Counted from the stretch's first letter, positions 36,133-44,836 are shown. The stretch: 64,000 nucleotides of DNA from Prescottella soli (GCF_040024445.1 NZ_CP157276.1:1364001-1428000); one strand, 5' to 3'. Numbers and translations: made by a program. The notes: generated by a model not told the origin, from the sequence alone.

Positions 36133-36651
36133 TCAAGAACCAGCCGATCCGTTCGCAGCGGATCCGTTTGCCGACGATCCGTTGATCAGGGAACCAGCAG
36201 CAACGGAGCCACCGAGCGCACCGGCCGCCGAACCAACCTCCAGAGAGCCTGTCAGGGTGCGCGTCAGCGAGCCGAAGTCGAGTGAACCGGACAGGGATCC
36301 GGAGGAGAGGAAGCCCTCGTGCTGCGGCTTTTCGAGCGTCCACCCGCTGCACCCGCTGGTGATGAACACGTCATCGGTTTCTTCGATCTTCACCGTGGCC
36401 GGGCCCTTGGCCTTACCGGACGCGATCGTCTCCACTCGGAGCGGCTCGCCGCGACCGCGTACCCAGCTGCAGGTCTGACCGGCGGGCGCACCTTGGGTGG
36501 TGTAGATGCCGGGTCGAATCTGGCTGTTCACGAGGTAGACACCCCACCCCTCGGGGATGGTCTTGGATGCGGCGGAGGCAATTCCTGTGCCCCCGAGGAT
36601 GATTCCTACCGATGCTGCCGCAACGACGCCGGCAGCGATGGACTTGCGCAT
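36133..36651 (-). CDS. Secreted GSL-repeat protein, paralogue of 37331-37798
   Basis: A 172-residue exported protein: signal peptide (AAGVVAAASVGIILGGTGIA, cleavage near residue 28 at ASA-ASK), then a ~75-residue domain with RPGIYTTQG, one cysteine in QTCSWVRG and another in ITSGCSGW, then a tail of GSL/GSA units (SSGSLSGSLDFGSL and onward to GSANGSAGS-like end). The middle domain matches that of the protein at 37331 block by block, including both cysteines (PGxYTT, CxW, GCxxW). Function unknown; a cell-envelope role is suggested by export and repeats. Confidence 0.8.
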   Translation of the reverse strand: MRKSIAAGVVAAASVGIILGGTGIASAASKTIPEGWGVYLVNSQIRPGIYTTQGAPAGQTCSWVRGRGEPLRVETIASGKAKGPATVKIEETDDVFITSGCSGWTLEKPQHEGFLSSGSLSGSLDFGSLTRTLTGSLEVGSAAGALGGSVAAGSLINGSSANGSAANGSAGS

Positions 36652-37330
36652 TCCGTTTCCCCCTGGGTTCCATGGTCGCGTCCCGGAGACAGTAGTCGGC
36701 AGAACAGACCTATCGGGCTCGTTTGCGGGGTGAATTGCCGGGGTGAACGGCCGGCGTGTTCACCTGCCGTTTTGTGCTCGATTGGCGCGGTAACGCGCCT
36801 GTCACCGAACATCCCGCGCGCCACTCGCAGGTTCGGTGATTTGATCTTCAACTATCTCGCCCGATAGGTTCGCTACACGACTGTGCCATCAGCGCATCGA
36901 AGACCCCGCGCTACCCCTTGGTGCGGGGTCTTCTGCACTTCCCGGTCGAAATGGACGCGAGTACCGTCGACCCTGCGGCCCGGGCCGCACAATGCACGCG
37001 GTTCTCCGCGGTGCAGCGCGCTTCCAAATCGGGCCGTAGTCGGCGGCAGGCATCTTGCGGCAGGGATGGATGACCGCCGGCGATCGGGCGGCACCGTGTC
37101 CATCCGTGTCCCAAAGCGAACTGCACGGTGCCGTTCCGCCCACCTCGGAAATCAAGAGGCATCATCGGCCGCGCTCGCCGCCGGAGAGAAGAGGTCGACA
37201 GCGACCGCGCGTGCATGCACGCGGCCTGCAGACTTCCCCGGTCGTTTCGACGGCTCCACGGTCGGGTTCAGGCTACGATCCCCCGGACGCGCAGGCCGAG
37301 CGCGAGAGACTACTTGGGGGAGGTTCCGAG
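36652..37330. other. Gene-poor stretch with a series of perfect hairpins
   Basis: No convincing gene on either strand. It contains four hairpins in under 200 bases: GGTGAAC/GTTCACC (36742-36764), GGCGCG/CGCGCC (36784-36799), CACCGAAC/GTTCGGTG (36803-36838) and AAGACCCCGC/GCGGGGTCTT (36900-36932). The rest, 36940-37300, shows no feature. Confidence 0.5.
36900..36932. terminator. Perfect 10-bp hairpin, terminator-like
   Basis: AAGACCCCGC and GCGGGGTCTT flank a 13-base loop, followed by TCT. There is no gene ending close by on either strand, so it may belong to an unrecognised transcript. Confidence 0.5.
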
Positions 37331-37798
37331 ATGCCTGGTCGATCAGTCATGCCCGTGCGCAGGCCGACGAAGTTGGTTGTGGGCGTGGTCGCCGCGGCCG
37401 CCACTGCCGCGATTGCGGTGGGCGGAGCTGGTGTGGCATCAGCCGCTGATACCGGATCTCTGGACGTGAAAGGAACCCGGATCTTGGTGGACGGCGTCTA
37501 CCGCGTCGGCTTCGACGTTCAGCCGGGGACGTACACGACGGCCGGCGCCTGGCCTGGCGGCCTGCTGCCCTGCACGTGGTCCCGCATCAAGGAGCTGCCT
37601 TTGGGCGGCATCGCCACGATTGAGCATGGGAATTCCTTTGGGCCGGTCACCGTCACGATTGAGCCCGGCGACGACGGATTCATAGCCACTGGCTGCCGAT
37701 CGTGGAATCCAGTTGGTGGACCCGGCTCCGTCGATGCCGGATCGTTGGGTGGTTCACTCGACTTCGGGTCACTGAGTACGGGCTCGCTCGGCTCCTGA
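37331..37798 (+). CDS. Secreted GSLGS-tailed protein, paralogue of 36133-36651
   Basis: A 155-residue exported protein: signal peptide (core LVVGVVAAAATAAIAVGGAGV, here 20 residues of it: VVGVVAAAATAAIAVGGAGV; cleavage after ASA), then a domain with QPGTYTTAG, LPCTWSRI, FGPVTVTI and FIATGCRSW that matches its paralogue, then a tail GSLGGSLDFGSLSTGSLGS that ends the protein. GGGGGAGG precedes the ATG at 37331; a later ATG at 37349 is possible. The two genes point toward different directions across a hairpin-rich gap. Confidence 0.8.
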   Translation: MPGRSVMPVRRPTKLVVGVVAAAATAAIAVGGAGVASAADTGSLDVKGTRILVDGVYRVGFDVQPGTYTTAGAWPGGLLPCTWSRIKELPLGGIATIEHGNSFGPVTVTIEPGDDGFIATGCRSWNPVGGPGSVDAGSLGGSLDFGSLSTGSLGS

Positions 37799-37904
37799 CC
37801 GGTCTTTGGGGTTCCAGTAGCGGTGCATGCGGCGAGGAATGTGGTCCTGCGGGCTGCTTCTCCGCTGACGCCGCCAACTCCTCGGCCCTGACATGACGAC
37901 AAGC

Positions 37905-37922
37905 CCCGCCCGCGCGGGCGGG
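37905..37922. terminator. GC palindrome CCCGCCCG-CG-CGGGCGGG
   Basis: An 18-bp perfect self-complementary sequence about 105 bases after the stop of the GSLGS gene. It may form a strong hairpin but lacks a U-run. Confidence 0.4.
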
Positions 37923-37925
37923 TGC

Positions 37926-38005
37926 TCTCATCCGGTCCGGATCGCTGTCTTGGACTGTCTTCGTGCTGCTGCGGACGCCCTGCGGACGGGCTGTCGAAAA
38001 TGCGT
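37926..38005 (+). pseudogene. Possible tyrosine-integrase C-terminal remnant (copy A)
   Basis: The frame VRIAVLDCLRAAADALRTGC resembles the extreme C-terminus of actinobacterial phage integrases. The last 37 bases (37966-38002) match about 32 of 37 positions in the clearer remnant at 40187-40223. The stop codon found there (AAATGA) is AAATGC here. Confidence 0.35.
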
Positions 38006-38397
38006 CAGCAACCCGCGGCGATGCCGGTGGCACCGAACACGAGCGCTCTGCGTCGAACTTCGATGTGCTCCGTTCCGAGCTGGGACCGAAGTATCCGCAT
38101 CCGGCACCGTCCGAGGTCGGGGCGCGGGCAAACAGGGGGATGCACGTGAGATGCCCGGCTTCATTCCTACGGAGCCGGTGCCAACGTCCTGCGCGGTATG
38201 GCCGCCGCCGACAACGCGATCCCAGCGGCGAACCGCGCCTCCGGCCCCCGGCCTCAGCAGCTGTAGTCGTCGCGTTCGCCGGCGCATCAACAGGGCACAA
38301 TCTGAAGCGCCCCACCACTCTAAGATGTCCACGTGACACCACCGCGAGGGCCTCTGACACGACAGACCCCACCGGAACGACGACCCTTACACTCCCA

Positions 38398-38534
38398 ACC
38401 TCGGGCTTTCACGCTGACTGAGCGAAAACCCTTGTCGCGAAAGAAGAAGGGTCCCCTGAACTGCGACGAATGGGATCGTCTAGGGACAAATTCGTACCAG
38501 TTCGAGGAGCACCTTTCAGGTGCGCAAGTCTGGT
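38398..38534 (+). repeat. Direct repeat copy 1, IS left-end-like
   Basis: About 135 bp related to 39834-39967, with ACCTCG-x2-CTT-x-CACGCTGACTG at the start, an exact 18-bp block (ACCAGTTCGAGGAGCACC, 38496-38513) and TTCAGGTG then AAGTCT near the end. After that the copies diverge. In copy 2 a transposase-like ORF starts at the equivalent GTG; here it does not continue. The DUF389 gene lies between the copies. Confidence 0.6.
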
Positions 38535-38784
38535 AATAGCCACCGCGGTGTTCTCGACGACTCGACTGCCTATTGAGAGAGAACATTCTTCGACGTGGAG
38601 ACATCGAAGCCGAAACCAACGATCCTGACCTACTCCAGGACGTCGAAGAAGTGTCATGACCGAACCCGAGAAGGACACCAGTAGGCCAGGGGTGGCCAAG
38701 TACGCCCGCTACGGTTGCTCGTGATGAACCGGCCGTCGATGCTGCTCGCACCTCAGACCACCGCCGACTGAAGGAGGCCATACT

Positions 38785-39834
38785 GTGCTTCACCTGCGCG
38801 TCATCTCGCCGAGTGAGCGGACCGGAGAAGTGCTGCACATGCTGGCCGCCGAACCCGGCGCTACCCATGTGACGCTCGCCATCAGTGCCTCCATCGATCC
38901 GCCCGGCGATGTGATCGAGGCGGATGTGGCGCGTGCCTGCGCGAATGATGTGCTCGCCGCGTTGACCGCTCTGGATCTGGTGCGGACGGGCGGAATTTTG
39001 TTCGAGCCGACAGGGACCGTGCTTTCCTGCGCCGGGGAGCGGGCGGACGCTGCGGCTCCGACACGGCCGGACGGAACGGTGGTGTGGGAGCAGTTGCTCG
39101 GTCAGGCGCGCGAGGGGGCCCGACTCACTCCCACGTTCCTGGCGTTTCTGGCGATCGCGTTCCTGCTGTCGGCGGTAGGCGTGGCGACGGCCTCGCCGCT
39201 GACCCTGGTCGGCGCGATGGTGGTTGGGCCCGAATTCCGACCGCTGGCAGCGCTTTCGGTCGGTCTGGTCCGCCGGGACATCGGGCTCGTGCGGAATTCG
39301 GCACGCACCCTGGCCATCTCGTTTCCGGCCGCGATGGTGGTCACCGCGCTGGCCACACTGCTATGGATACGCCTCGGCTGGATCGGGGTCGGTGATGTCG
39401 AGAACGCCCGCGCCTTCGATTTCATCTACGAGGTGGGGCCATTCTCGCTGGTGGTGGCGCTGCTGGCGGGGGCGGCAGGCATGTTGGCGCTGGTCACCTA
39501 CTCCTCCACGGTCCTGGTGGGCGTGTTCATTTCGGTAACAACGGTGCCAGCTGCCGGTTTGGCCGTCGTCGCGGTCTTCACGGGAAAGTGGCATGTCGTG
39601 CTGAGCTCGCTTGCTCAACTCGGCGTCAATCTGATCGGCATTGTGCTCGCCGGGGTGGCTGTGCTGCTGTTGTTGTTGATGCGGGCCGGTCGCCAGGGCC
39701 GGTCGGCCATGCGCCGGGAGGCCGGTTCCGTGACGCCTCGGAGACACGGAGCTCCCGCGTCCACCGCGGAGCCGCACCGCCCAACGTTGCGGCCAGATCG
39801 TCCCATCCCGGGCGAGCACGAGTGTCAGGACTGA
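38785..39834 (+). CDS. DUF389 membrane protein
   Basis: A 349-residue protein with an N-terminal cytoplasmic part of ~110 residues, then about six membrane helices from LTPTFLAFLAIAFLLSAVGV onward with the family hallmark LVGAMVVGPEFRPLAALS, and a proline/arginine-rich C-tail from about 310. DUF389 (TIGR00341) proteins have no agreed function. The GTG start has GAAGGAGG seven bases upstream. The gene is enclosed by two direct repeats that look like IS ends, so it may be cargo. Confidence 0.82.
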   Translation: MLHLRVISPSERTGEVLHMLAAEPGATHVTLAISASIDPPGDVIEADVARACANDVLAALTALDLVRTGGILFEPTGTVLSCAGERADAAAPTRPDGTVVWEQLLGQAREGARLTPTFLAFLAIAFLLSAVGVATASPLTLVGAMVVGPEFRPLAALSVGLVRRDIGLVRNSARTLAISFPAAMVVTALATLLWIRLGWIGVGDVENARAFDFIYEVGPFSLVVALLAGAAGMLALVTYSSTVLVGVFISVTTVPAAGLAVVAVFTGKWHVVLSSLAQLGVNLIGIVLAGVAVLLLLLMRAGRQGRSAMRREAGSVTPRRHGAPASTAEPHRPTLRPDRPIPGEHECQD

Positions 39835-39967
39835 CCTCGCACTTGCACGCTGACTGCGGAAGCCCGTGCCACAAACGAAGAATGGTGCCATGAACTGGGA
39901 CAATTCGACTTGCGACAGTTGAATCAACACCAGTTCGAGGAGCACCATTCAGGTGAGTAAGTCTCCC
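39834..39967 (+). repeat. Direct repeat copy 2, left end of an IS1380-like element
   Basis: Starts at the last base of the DUF389 stop codon. Shares with copy 1 the block ACCAGTTCGAGGAGCACC (39929-39946). It ends at the GTG of a transposase-like ORF, as expected for the left end of an insertion sequence. Confidence 0.6.
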
Positions 39968-40105
39968 GGCCCCTATCCCCGCATGTCCGTCGATGCCGCT
40001 GGAAGCGGTGTCGTGGCGCAGGCCGGCGCAGCCTTGTTGCTGCGTACCGCCGGGAAGACCGGCCCGGCCACAGCCCTGTCTGCTCTTCCCCCACGGTCAC
40101 GCTGA
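39953..40105 (+). pseudogene. Truncated IS1380-family-like transposase N-terminus
   Basis: A 50-codon frame starting at GTG: VSKSPGPYPRMSVDAAGSGV then VAQAGAALLLRTAGKTG. The S/T-x-Y-P-R, VD-x-x-G-x-GV and QAGAxLL pattern is that of the N-terminus of IS1380-family transposases as I remember them. After ~40 codons it loses similarity and stops; the catalytic DDE domain is absent. It runs into the integrase remnant that follows, so a deletion or recombination joined two elements. Confidence 0.5.
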
Positions 40106-40224
40106 ACAGCTACTCACATCTGTGGCCGGATACGAACGACAGAACCCGCAGGGCCGCGGACGAGATGTTCCGGGCCTCTGCGGGTTCTGCTGCGGACGCA
40201 CTGCGGACGGAGGGTCGGAAATGA
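40090..40224 (+). pseudogene. Tyrosine recombinase (phage integrase) C-terminal remnant
   Basis: The frame reads TVTLNSYSHLWPDTNDRTRR, then AADEMF and ADALRTEGRK, stop. TTL-x-x-Y-x-HLWPD-x-x-DRTR is the hallmark end of actinobacterial phage/ICE integrases, containing the active-site tyrosine (Y in NSYSHL). The body of the enzyme is missing. Within it, AGAACCCGCAG and CTGCGGGTTCT (40141-40187) can pair and may act as a terminator for ychF's convergent side. Confidence 0.6.
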
Positions 40225-40241
40225 TCCTCTGACCAGATCCT

Positions 40242-41321
<1,080 letters not shown>

Positions 41322-41350
41322 GGTATAGGGATTCTACGGCGTCACGGCGG

Positions 41351-41393
41351 GGTGGCGGTGGTCGGCCGTGCTCCAGGGCCGACCACCGCCACC
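41351..41393 (-). terminator. 17-bp perfect hairpin after the dispanin-like gene
   Basis: GGTGGCGGTGGTCGGCC (41351-41367) and its exact complement (41377-41393) around a nine-base loop, three bases beyond the stop of the gene at 41396. Confidence 0.8.
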
Positions 41394-41395
41394 GT

Positions 41396-41812
41396 TCACC
41401 ACTGGTAGGTCGTGGTGGTGGCGGAGTCCACGGCGCTCGCGAACGCCGCGACCATGATGAACCACGAGATGATGGAGAGCACGAACAGGCCGATGCCGAT
41501 ACCCAGCGCGATCTTGCCGAGCGTCTTGACGCGCTCCGACGCGTACTGCGCGCCCTGGTAGTCGCCCATCGCCCACCTGGGAAGGATCGAATGCAGGTGG
41601 TTGAAGGTGGCGAACGCGAGCGGCCAGAAGAAGAGAATCGACGCGACGGCCCAGCCGGCGTTCGACGGCGGCACCGGCGGCTGTCCCCCGTACTGGGCCG
41701 GTGCGGACCCTGTCGGGTACTGCGGCGCGCTCGGGTACGGCTGCTGCGCATAGCCGGGCTGGCCGCCGAACGGCTCGCCCGTCGGCGGCTGGTTGTAGGT
41801 CGGTTCCGACAC
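41396..41812 (-). CDS. CD225/dispanin-like small membrane protein
   Basis: A 138-residue protein: a proline, glutamine and tyrosine-rich cytoplasmic N-terminus (~50 residues, YGGQPPVPPS), then two hydrophobic stretches, NAGWAVASILFFWPLAFATF and ALGIGIGLFVLSIISWFIMV, joined by a loop with RWAMGDYQGAQYASERVK. This is the CD225/dispanin (DUF4190-like) pattern common in actinobacteria; function unknown. The GTG at 41812 has GGGGA eight bases upstream and starts SEPTYNQPP. Confidence 0.75.
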   Translation of the reverse strand: MSEPTYNQPPTGEPFGGQPGYAQQPYPSAPQYPTGSAPAQYGGQPPVPPSNAGWAVASILFFWPLAFATFNHLHSILPRWAMGDYQGAQYASERVKTLGKIALGIGIGLFVLSIISWFIMVAAFASAVDSATTTTYQW

Positions 41813-41878
41813 GTTTGATGTCCCCCTCGTGGTCGACGAAATTGTCGGCACAGAAGGTAACCGAAACCGACTCGTCGG

Positions 41879-42466
41879 TCAGCGCCCGGGCTTGCGGGCC
41901 ACCGTCACCGCCCACCCCGCGCCGTCGTGCCACGGCCGCAGATCCCAGGTCGCGAACCGGTGCTCGCGCACCAGCCCGACCGTGGCGAGGTCGGTGTCGA
42001 GCTCGTCGACGGTGTACTCGTAGTCGGTGGCGAACCCGGTCACGAGCAGCCCGCCGGGAACCAGGTGGTCGGTGAGGCGCCCGAGCACCTGCCGTTCGGT
42101 GCCGCGCGCGACGAAGATCATCACGTTGCCGGCGGCGACGACGGCGTCGAACCGCTCCCCCGGCAGGTCGAACGTCGCCAAGTCGGCCTCGTGCACCGTC
42201 AGCTCGGCATGTTTGCGGGCCTCCGCGACCAGCACCGGGTCCAGGTCGACGGCGGTGACGTGGTGACCGCGTCGGGCCAGTTCCGCGCCGAGCCGCCCTG
42301 TGCCGCAACCGGCGTCGAGAACGCGGGCCCCGCGCGGCAGCATCGCGTCCACCGCCCGCGCCTCGCCGTGCAGGTCGGTCCCCTCGGCCTCGAGCCGAGC
42401 GAACCGCTCGATGTAGGCGAGGGAGTCGGACGCGGATCGTTCACGCTGCCATCGGGTGCTGCCCAT
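41879..42466 (-). CDS. SAM-dependent class I methyltransferase
   Basis: A 195-residue methyltransferase: motif I ARVLDAGCGTGRLGAELARR, acidic VTAVDLDPVLV, and FDAVVAAGNVMIF. Small-molecule type (Methyltransf_25/11). The ATG at 42466 is preceded by TATTGT with six bases between, a leaderless promoter. Substrate unknown. Confidence 0.82.
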   Translation of the reverse strand: MGSTRWQRERSASDSLAYIERFARLEAEGTDLHGEARAVDAMLPRGARVLDAGCGTGRLGAELARRGHHVTAVDLDPVLVAEARKHAELTVHEADLATFDLPGERFDAVVAAGNVMIFVARGTERQVLGRLTDHLVPGGLLVTGFATDYEYTVDELDTDLATVGLVREHRFATWDLRPWHDGAGWAVTVARKPGR

Positions 42467-42472
42467 GCGCCC

Positions 42473-42478
42473 ACAATA
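42473..42478 (-). promoter_or_regulatory. Leaderless -10 TATTGT
   Basis: On the minus strand TATTGT, six bases (GGGCGC) and then the ATG at 42466. No Shine-Dalgarno sequence. Confidence 0.5.
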
Positions 42479-42494
42479 GGCCGAGGCAGCAGAA

Positions 42495-42527
42495 GGGCCG
42501 GGTGTCGTCGACGACGGCACCCGGCCC
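42495..42527 (-). terminator. 10-bp hairpin after the MFS gene
   Basis: GGGCCGGGTG and CACCCGGCCC pair perfectly around a 13-base loop, just beyond the stop of the transporter at 42548. Confidence 0.75.
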
Positions 42528-42547
42528 CGAACCGAGTCGGTCCTGCG

Positions 42548-44224
42548 CTACCTGCGCTTCACCTCTGTCGGGTCCGCGGGGACGGGGTCGACGAGAACCG
42601 GGTCGCCCTGGACGATCTCGGCCAGTTCGGCGTCGATGTCCTCGCCGGCCGCCTCGGCGCGGCGCGCCTCGTCCGCGCTGAAGGTGCGCAGCGCGACCTC
42701 CTTGATCAACAAGATCGCCGCGAAGCTGATCAGCGAGACGATGCCGGAGATCAGGAAGATCCGTGCCGTCGCGTCGCCGTAGGCGCCGCGGACGATGTCC
42801 GCGATCGGACCCGGCAGTTCCTTGAGGTTCGACAGGCCCGCACCCGAGCCGCCGGCGTGGCTCATGTCGACACCGGCCGCCGTCAGGCCCTTGATCGTCA
42901 GATCCCCGACGTGGCTCGACAGCACCGCACCGAGGACGGAGACACCGGCCGCGCCACCGAGCGAGCGGAAGAACGAGACCACCGAACTGGCCGACCCCAG
43001 GTCGGACGGGCTGACCGTGTTCTGCACGGCCAGGACCAGGTTCTGCATCGTCATGCCCATGCCGATACCGAGCACGAGCAGGAAGCTGCCGAGCAGCACC
43101 ATGTTGGTCTCGTGATCGATCGTCGACAGCAGGAAGAATCCGGCGGTCATCATGACCGCGCCACCGACGAGGAAGCCCTTCCAGCGGCCGAACTTCGTGA
43201 TCAGCGCCCCCGAGACGCCCGACGACACCATCGATCCGATGACCATCGGCAGCGTCAGCAGGCCCGCGACAGTCGGCGAGTAGCCACGTGCGATCTGGAA
43301 GTACTGCCCCAGGAACACCGAGGCGCCGAAGAGCGCGACGCCGACCGAGACACTGGCGAGGGTCGCCAGCGCGGTGGTGCGATCCTTGAACAGGCGCAGC
43401 GGGATGATCGGGTCCTTGGCCTTGGTCTCGGCGAAGATTGCACCGATCAGCAGCAGGACACCGAGTCCGACCAACCCGAACGACGCACCGGATGCCCAGT
43501 CGAAGTTCTTGCCCGCCAACGTGACCCAGATCAGCAGGGTGCTGACGCCGGATGCGATGAGCAGCGCGCCCATGTAGTCGATACTGACGTTCTTGCGCAC
43601 GACCGGCAGGTTGAGGGTCCGCTGGATGACGAGCAGCGCGATGACCGCGAGGGGGACGCAGACAAAGAACGTCCAGCGCCAGCCGAGCCAACTGGTGTCG
43701 ACGATGACGCCGCCGATCAGTGGTCCGGCGACGGTCGCGATCGACATGACACCGGCCATCGGGCCCTGGTAGCGGCCGCGCTCGCGGGGGCTGAACATCG
43801 TCGCGATGACGATGACGACCAGCGCCTGCAGGCCGCCGAGGCCCAGACCCTGAACGGCACGGAACGCGATGAGCATGCCGACCGACTGCGACAGACCCGC
43901 CAGGACCGAGCCGATCGTGAAGATCACCAGCGCCAGCTGGACCAGCAGCTTCTTGCTGACCAGGTCGGAGAACTTGCCCCAGATCGGGGTGGTCGCAGTC
44001 GACGCCAGCAGCGTCGCCGTGACGACCCACGTGTACTGGTCCTGCGTGCCGTGCAGGCTGGTGATGATGGTCGGCAGCGCATTGGAAACGATGGTCGACG
44101 ACAGGAACGCGACGAACATGCCGAGGAGCAGGCCCACGAGCGCCTGGATGCGCTGCGGGTGCGTCATCGGCGAGTCCGCCGCCAGATCGGGTGCGCCGGT
44201 CGCCCGGCTGACGGATGTGCTCAT
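42548..44224 (-). CDS. MFS multidrug exporter, DHA2 (EmrB/QacA) family
   Basis: A 558-residue transporter with about 14 membrane helices. Motif A GKFSDLVSKK, motif C VAGPLIGGVI and the early SSTIVSNALPTI mark the DHA2 drug:H+ antiporters. A hydrophilic C-tail of ~50 acidic residues follows. The upstream MarR gene is 70 bases away on the same strand and presumably represses both from the paired operators at 44764-44815. GCGAGG precedes the ATG. Confidence 0.9.
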   Translation of the reverse strand: MSTSVSRATGAPDLAADSPMTHPQRIQALVGLLLGMFVAFLSSTIVSNALPTIITSLHGTQDQYTWVVTATLLASTATTPIWGKFSDLVSKKLLVQLALVIFTIGSVLAGLSQSVGMLIAFRAVQGLGLGGLQALVVIVIATMFSPRERGRYQGPMAGVMSIATVAGPLIGGVIVDTSWLGWRWTFFVCVPLAVIALLVIQRTLNLPVVRKNVSIDYMGALLIASGVSTLLIWVTLAGKNFDWASGASFGLVGLGVLLLIGAIFAETKAKDPIIPLRLFKDRTTALATLASVSVGVALFGASVFLGQYFQIARGYSPTVAGLLTLPMVIGSMVSSGVSGALITKFGRWKGFLVGGAVMMTAGFFLLSTIDHETNMVLLGSFLLVLGIGMGMTMQNLVLAVQNTVSPSDLGSASSVVSFFRSLGGAAGVSVLGAVLSSHVGDLTIKGLTAAGVDMSHAGGSGAGLSNLKELPGPIADIVRGAYGDATARIFLISGIVSLISFAAILLIKEVALRTFSADEARRAEAAGEDIDAELAEIVQGDPVLVDPVPADPTEVKRR

Positions 44225-44294
44225 GCAGAAACCTCGCGAATTCTTCGGGATACCCCGAAAACAGTTGCGTAAAAAGTGAATTGGGATTCCGGCG

Positions 44295-44750
44295 TCAGTG
44301 CGCCGAGACCGCGTCCCGCATCGACGAACTCAGGCGCGCCAACCCGTCCACGAGCTGTTGCACCTCCGCGTCCGTCCAGTCCGCGATCGATTCCAGCAAC
44401 CATTCCCTCTGCCGCGCACGGTGGCGACGCAGAACCGCGGCCCCCTCGTCGGTCAACGCGGGCAGCGTGGCCCGGCGATCGACAGGATCGGGAACTCGCT
44501 CCAGATAGCCGAGTTCTTCCGCATGGGCGATGTGCCGACTCAACGTCGAGGGGGTGATGTGCATCCGATCCGCCAGGGCGTTGCAGCGTCGCCCCTGACC
44601 GGCGGCGACATGGGACAGCAGCGCCCCCAGCGGCACGGTGAGCAACTCGCCGTCGGGCTCGCGCACGAGCGCCGCCGACACCTCGCGACTGCTCCGGACG
44701 ATGTCGCGCAGGTGATCGATGAGCACCTCCGCGGTGTCCGGCGCAATCAT
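44295..44750 (-). CDS. MarR-family regulator of the exporter operon
   Basis: A 151-residue MarR protein: recognition helix in HITPSTLSRHIAHAEELGYL and the wing DPVDRRATLPALTDEG. GGGAGG precedes the ATG at 44750. Two copies of TAGTTG-N7-CAACTA lie 14-65 bases upstream, the expected arrangement for self-repression relieved by a drug ligand. The MFS exporter follows directly. Confidence 0.88.
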   Translation of the reverse strand: MIAPDTAEVLIDHLRDIVRSSREVSAALVREPDGELLTVPLGALLSHVAAGQGRRCNALADRMHITPSTLSRHIAHAEELGYLERVPDPVDRRATLPALTDEGAAVLRRHRARQREWLLESIADWTDAEVQQLVDGLARLSSSMRDAVSAH

Positions 44751-44763
44751 GAAGCCTCCCGAT

Positions 44764-44782
44764 TAGTTGAGTAGTACAACTA
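44764..44782. promoter_or_regulatory. MarR operator copy 1, TAGTTG-N7-CAACTA
   Basis: Six-base arms with a seven-base spacer, 14 bp upstream of the MarR start. Same arms and spacing as the second copy. Confidence 0.6.
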
Positions 44783-44786
44783 TAGA

Positions 44787-44815
44787 CCCGATAGTTGCAG
44801 CGCGCAACTATCGGG
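44787..44815. promoter_or_regulatory. MarR operator copy 2, CCCGATAGTTG-N7-CAACTATCGGG
   Basis: Eleven-base perfect arms around seven bases, containing the same TAGTTG-N7-CAACTA core as copy 1. Centres of the two sites are 28 bp apart. It could also serve as the terminator of the MarR gene that ends at 44837. Confidence 0.6.
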
Positions 44816-44836
44816 TGCGGGGAGCGCCGACTCGGC

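Larger units (their letters stand above)
37799..38784. other. Gene-poor stretch with mobile-element debris
   Basis: No intact gene. It holds a terminator-like palindrome (37905-37922), a short match to a tyrosine-integrase C-terminus (37926-38005) and the first copy of a ~135-bp direct repeat (38398-38534). Two tiny ATGA-overlapping frames near 38573-38724 read sensibly (QDVEEVS stop, then MTEPEKDTSRPG) but are too short to support. The remainder shows nothing. Confidence 0.5.

Noticed and set aside
38656-38724. 22-codon ORF MTEPEKDTSRPG with an ATGA overlap to another short frame
   Set aside because: Readable but too short, no clear ribosome site and next to element debris; probably gene remains or chance.
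40141-40187. Hairpin within the integrase remnant as a dedicated ychF terminator
   Set aside because: It pairs well but lies inside former coding sequence on the far side of the ychF stop (55 bases away); kept only as a remark.
41927-44272. 781-codon plus-strand ORF over the methyltransferase and MFS genes
   Set aside because: Longest ORF in the window, but R/D/H-rich shadow sequence spanning two real genes and their terminator.
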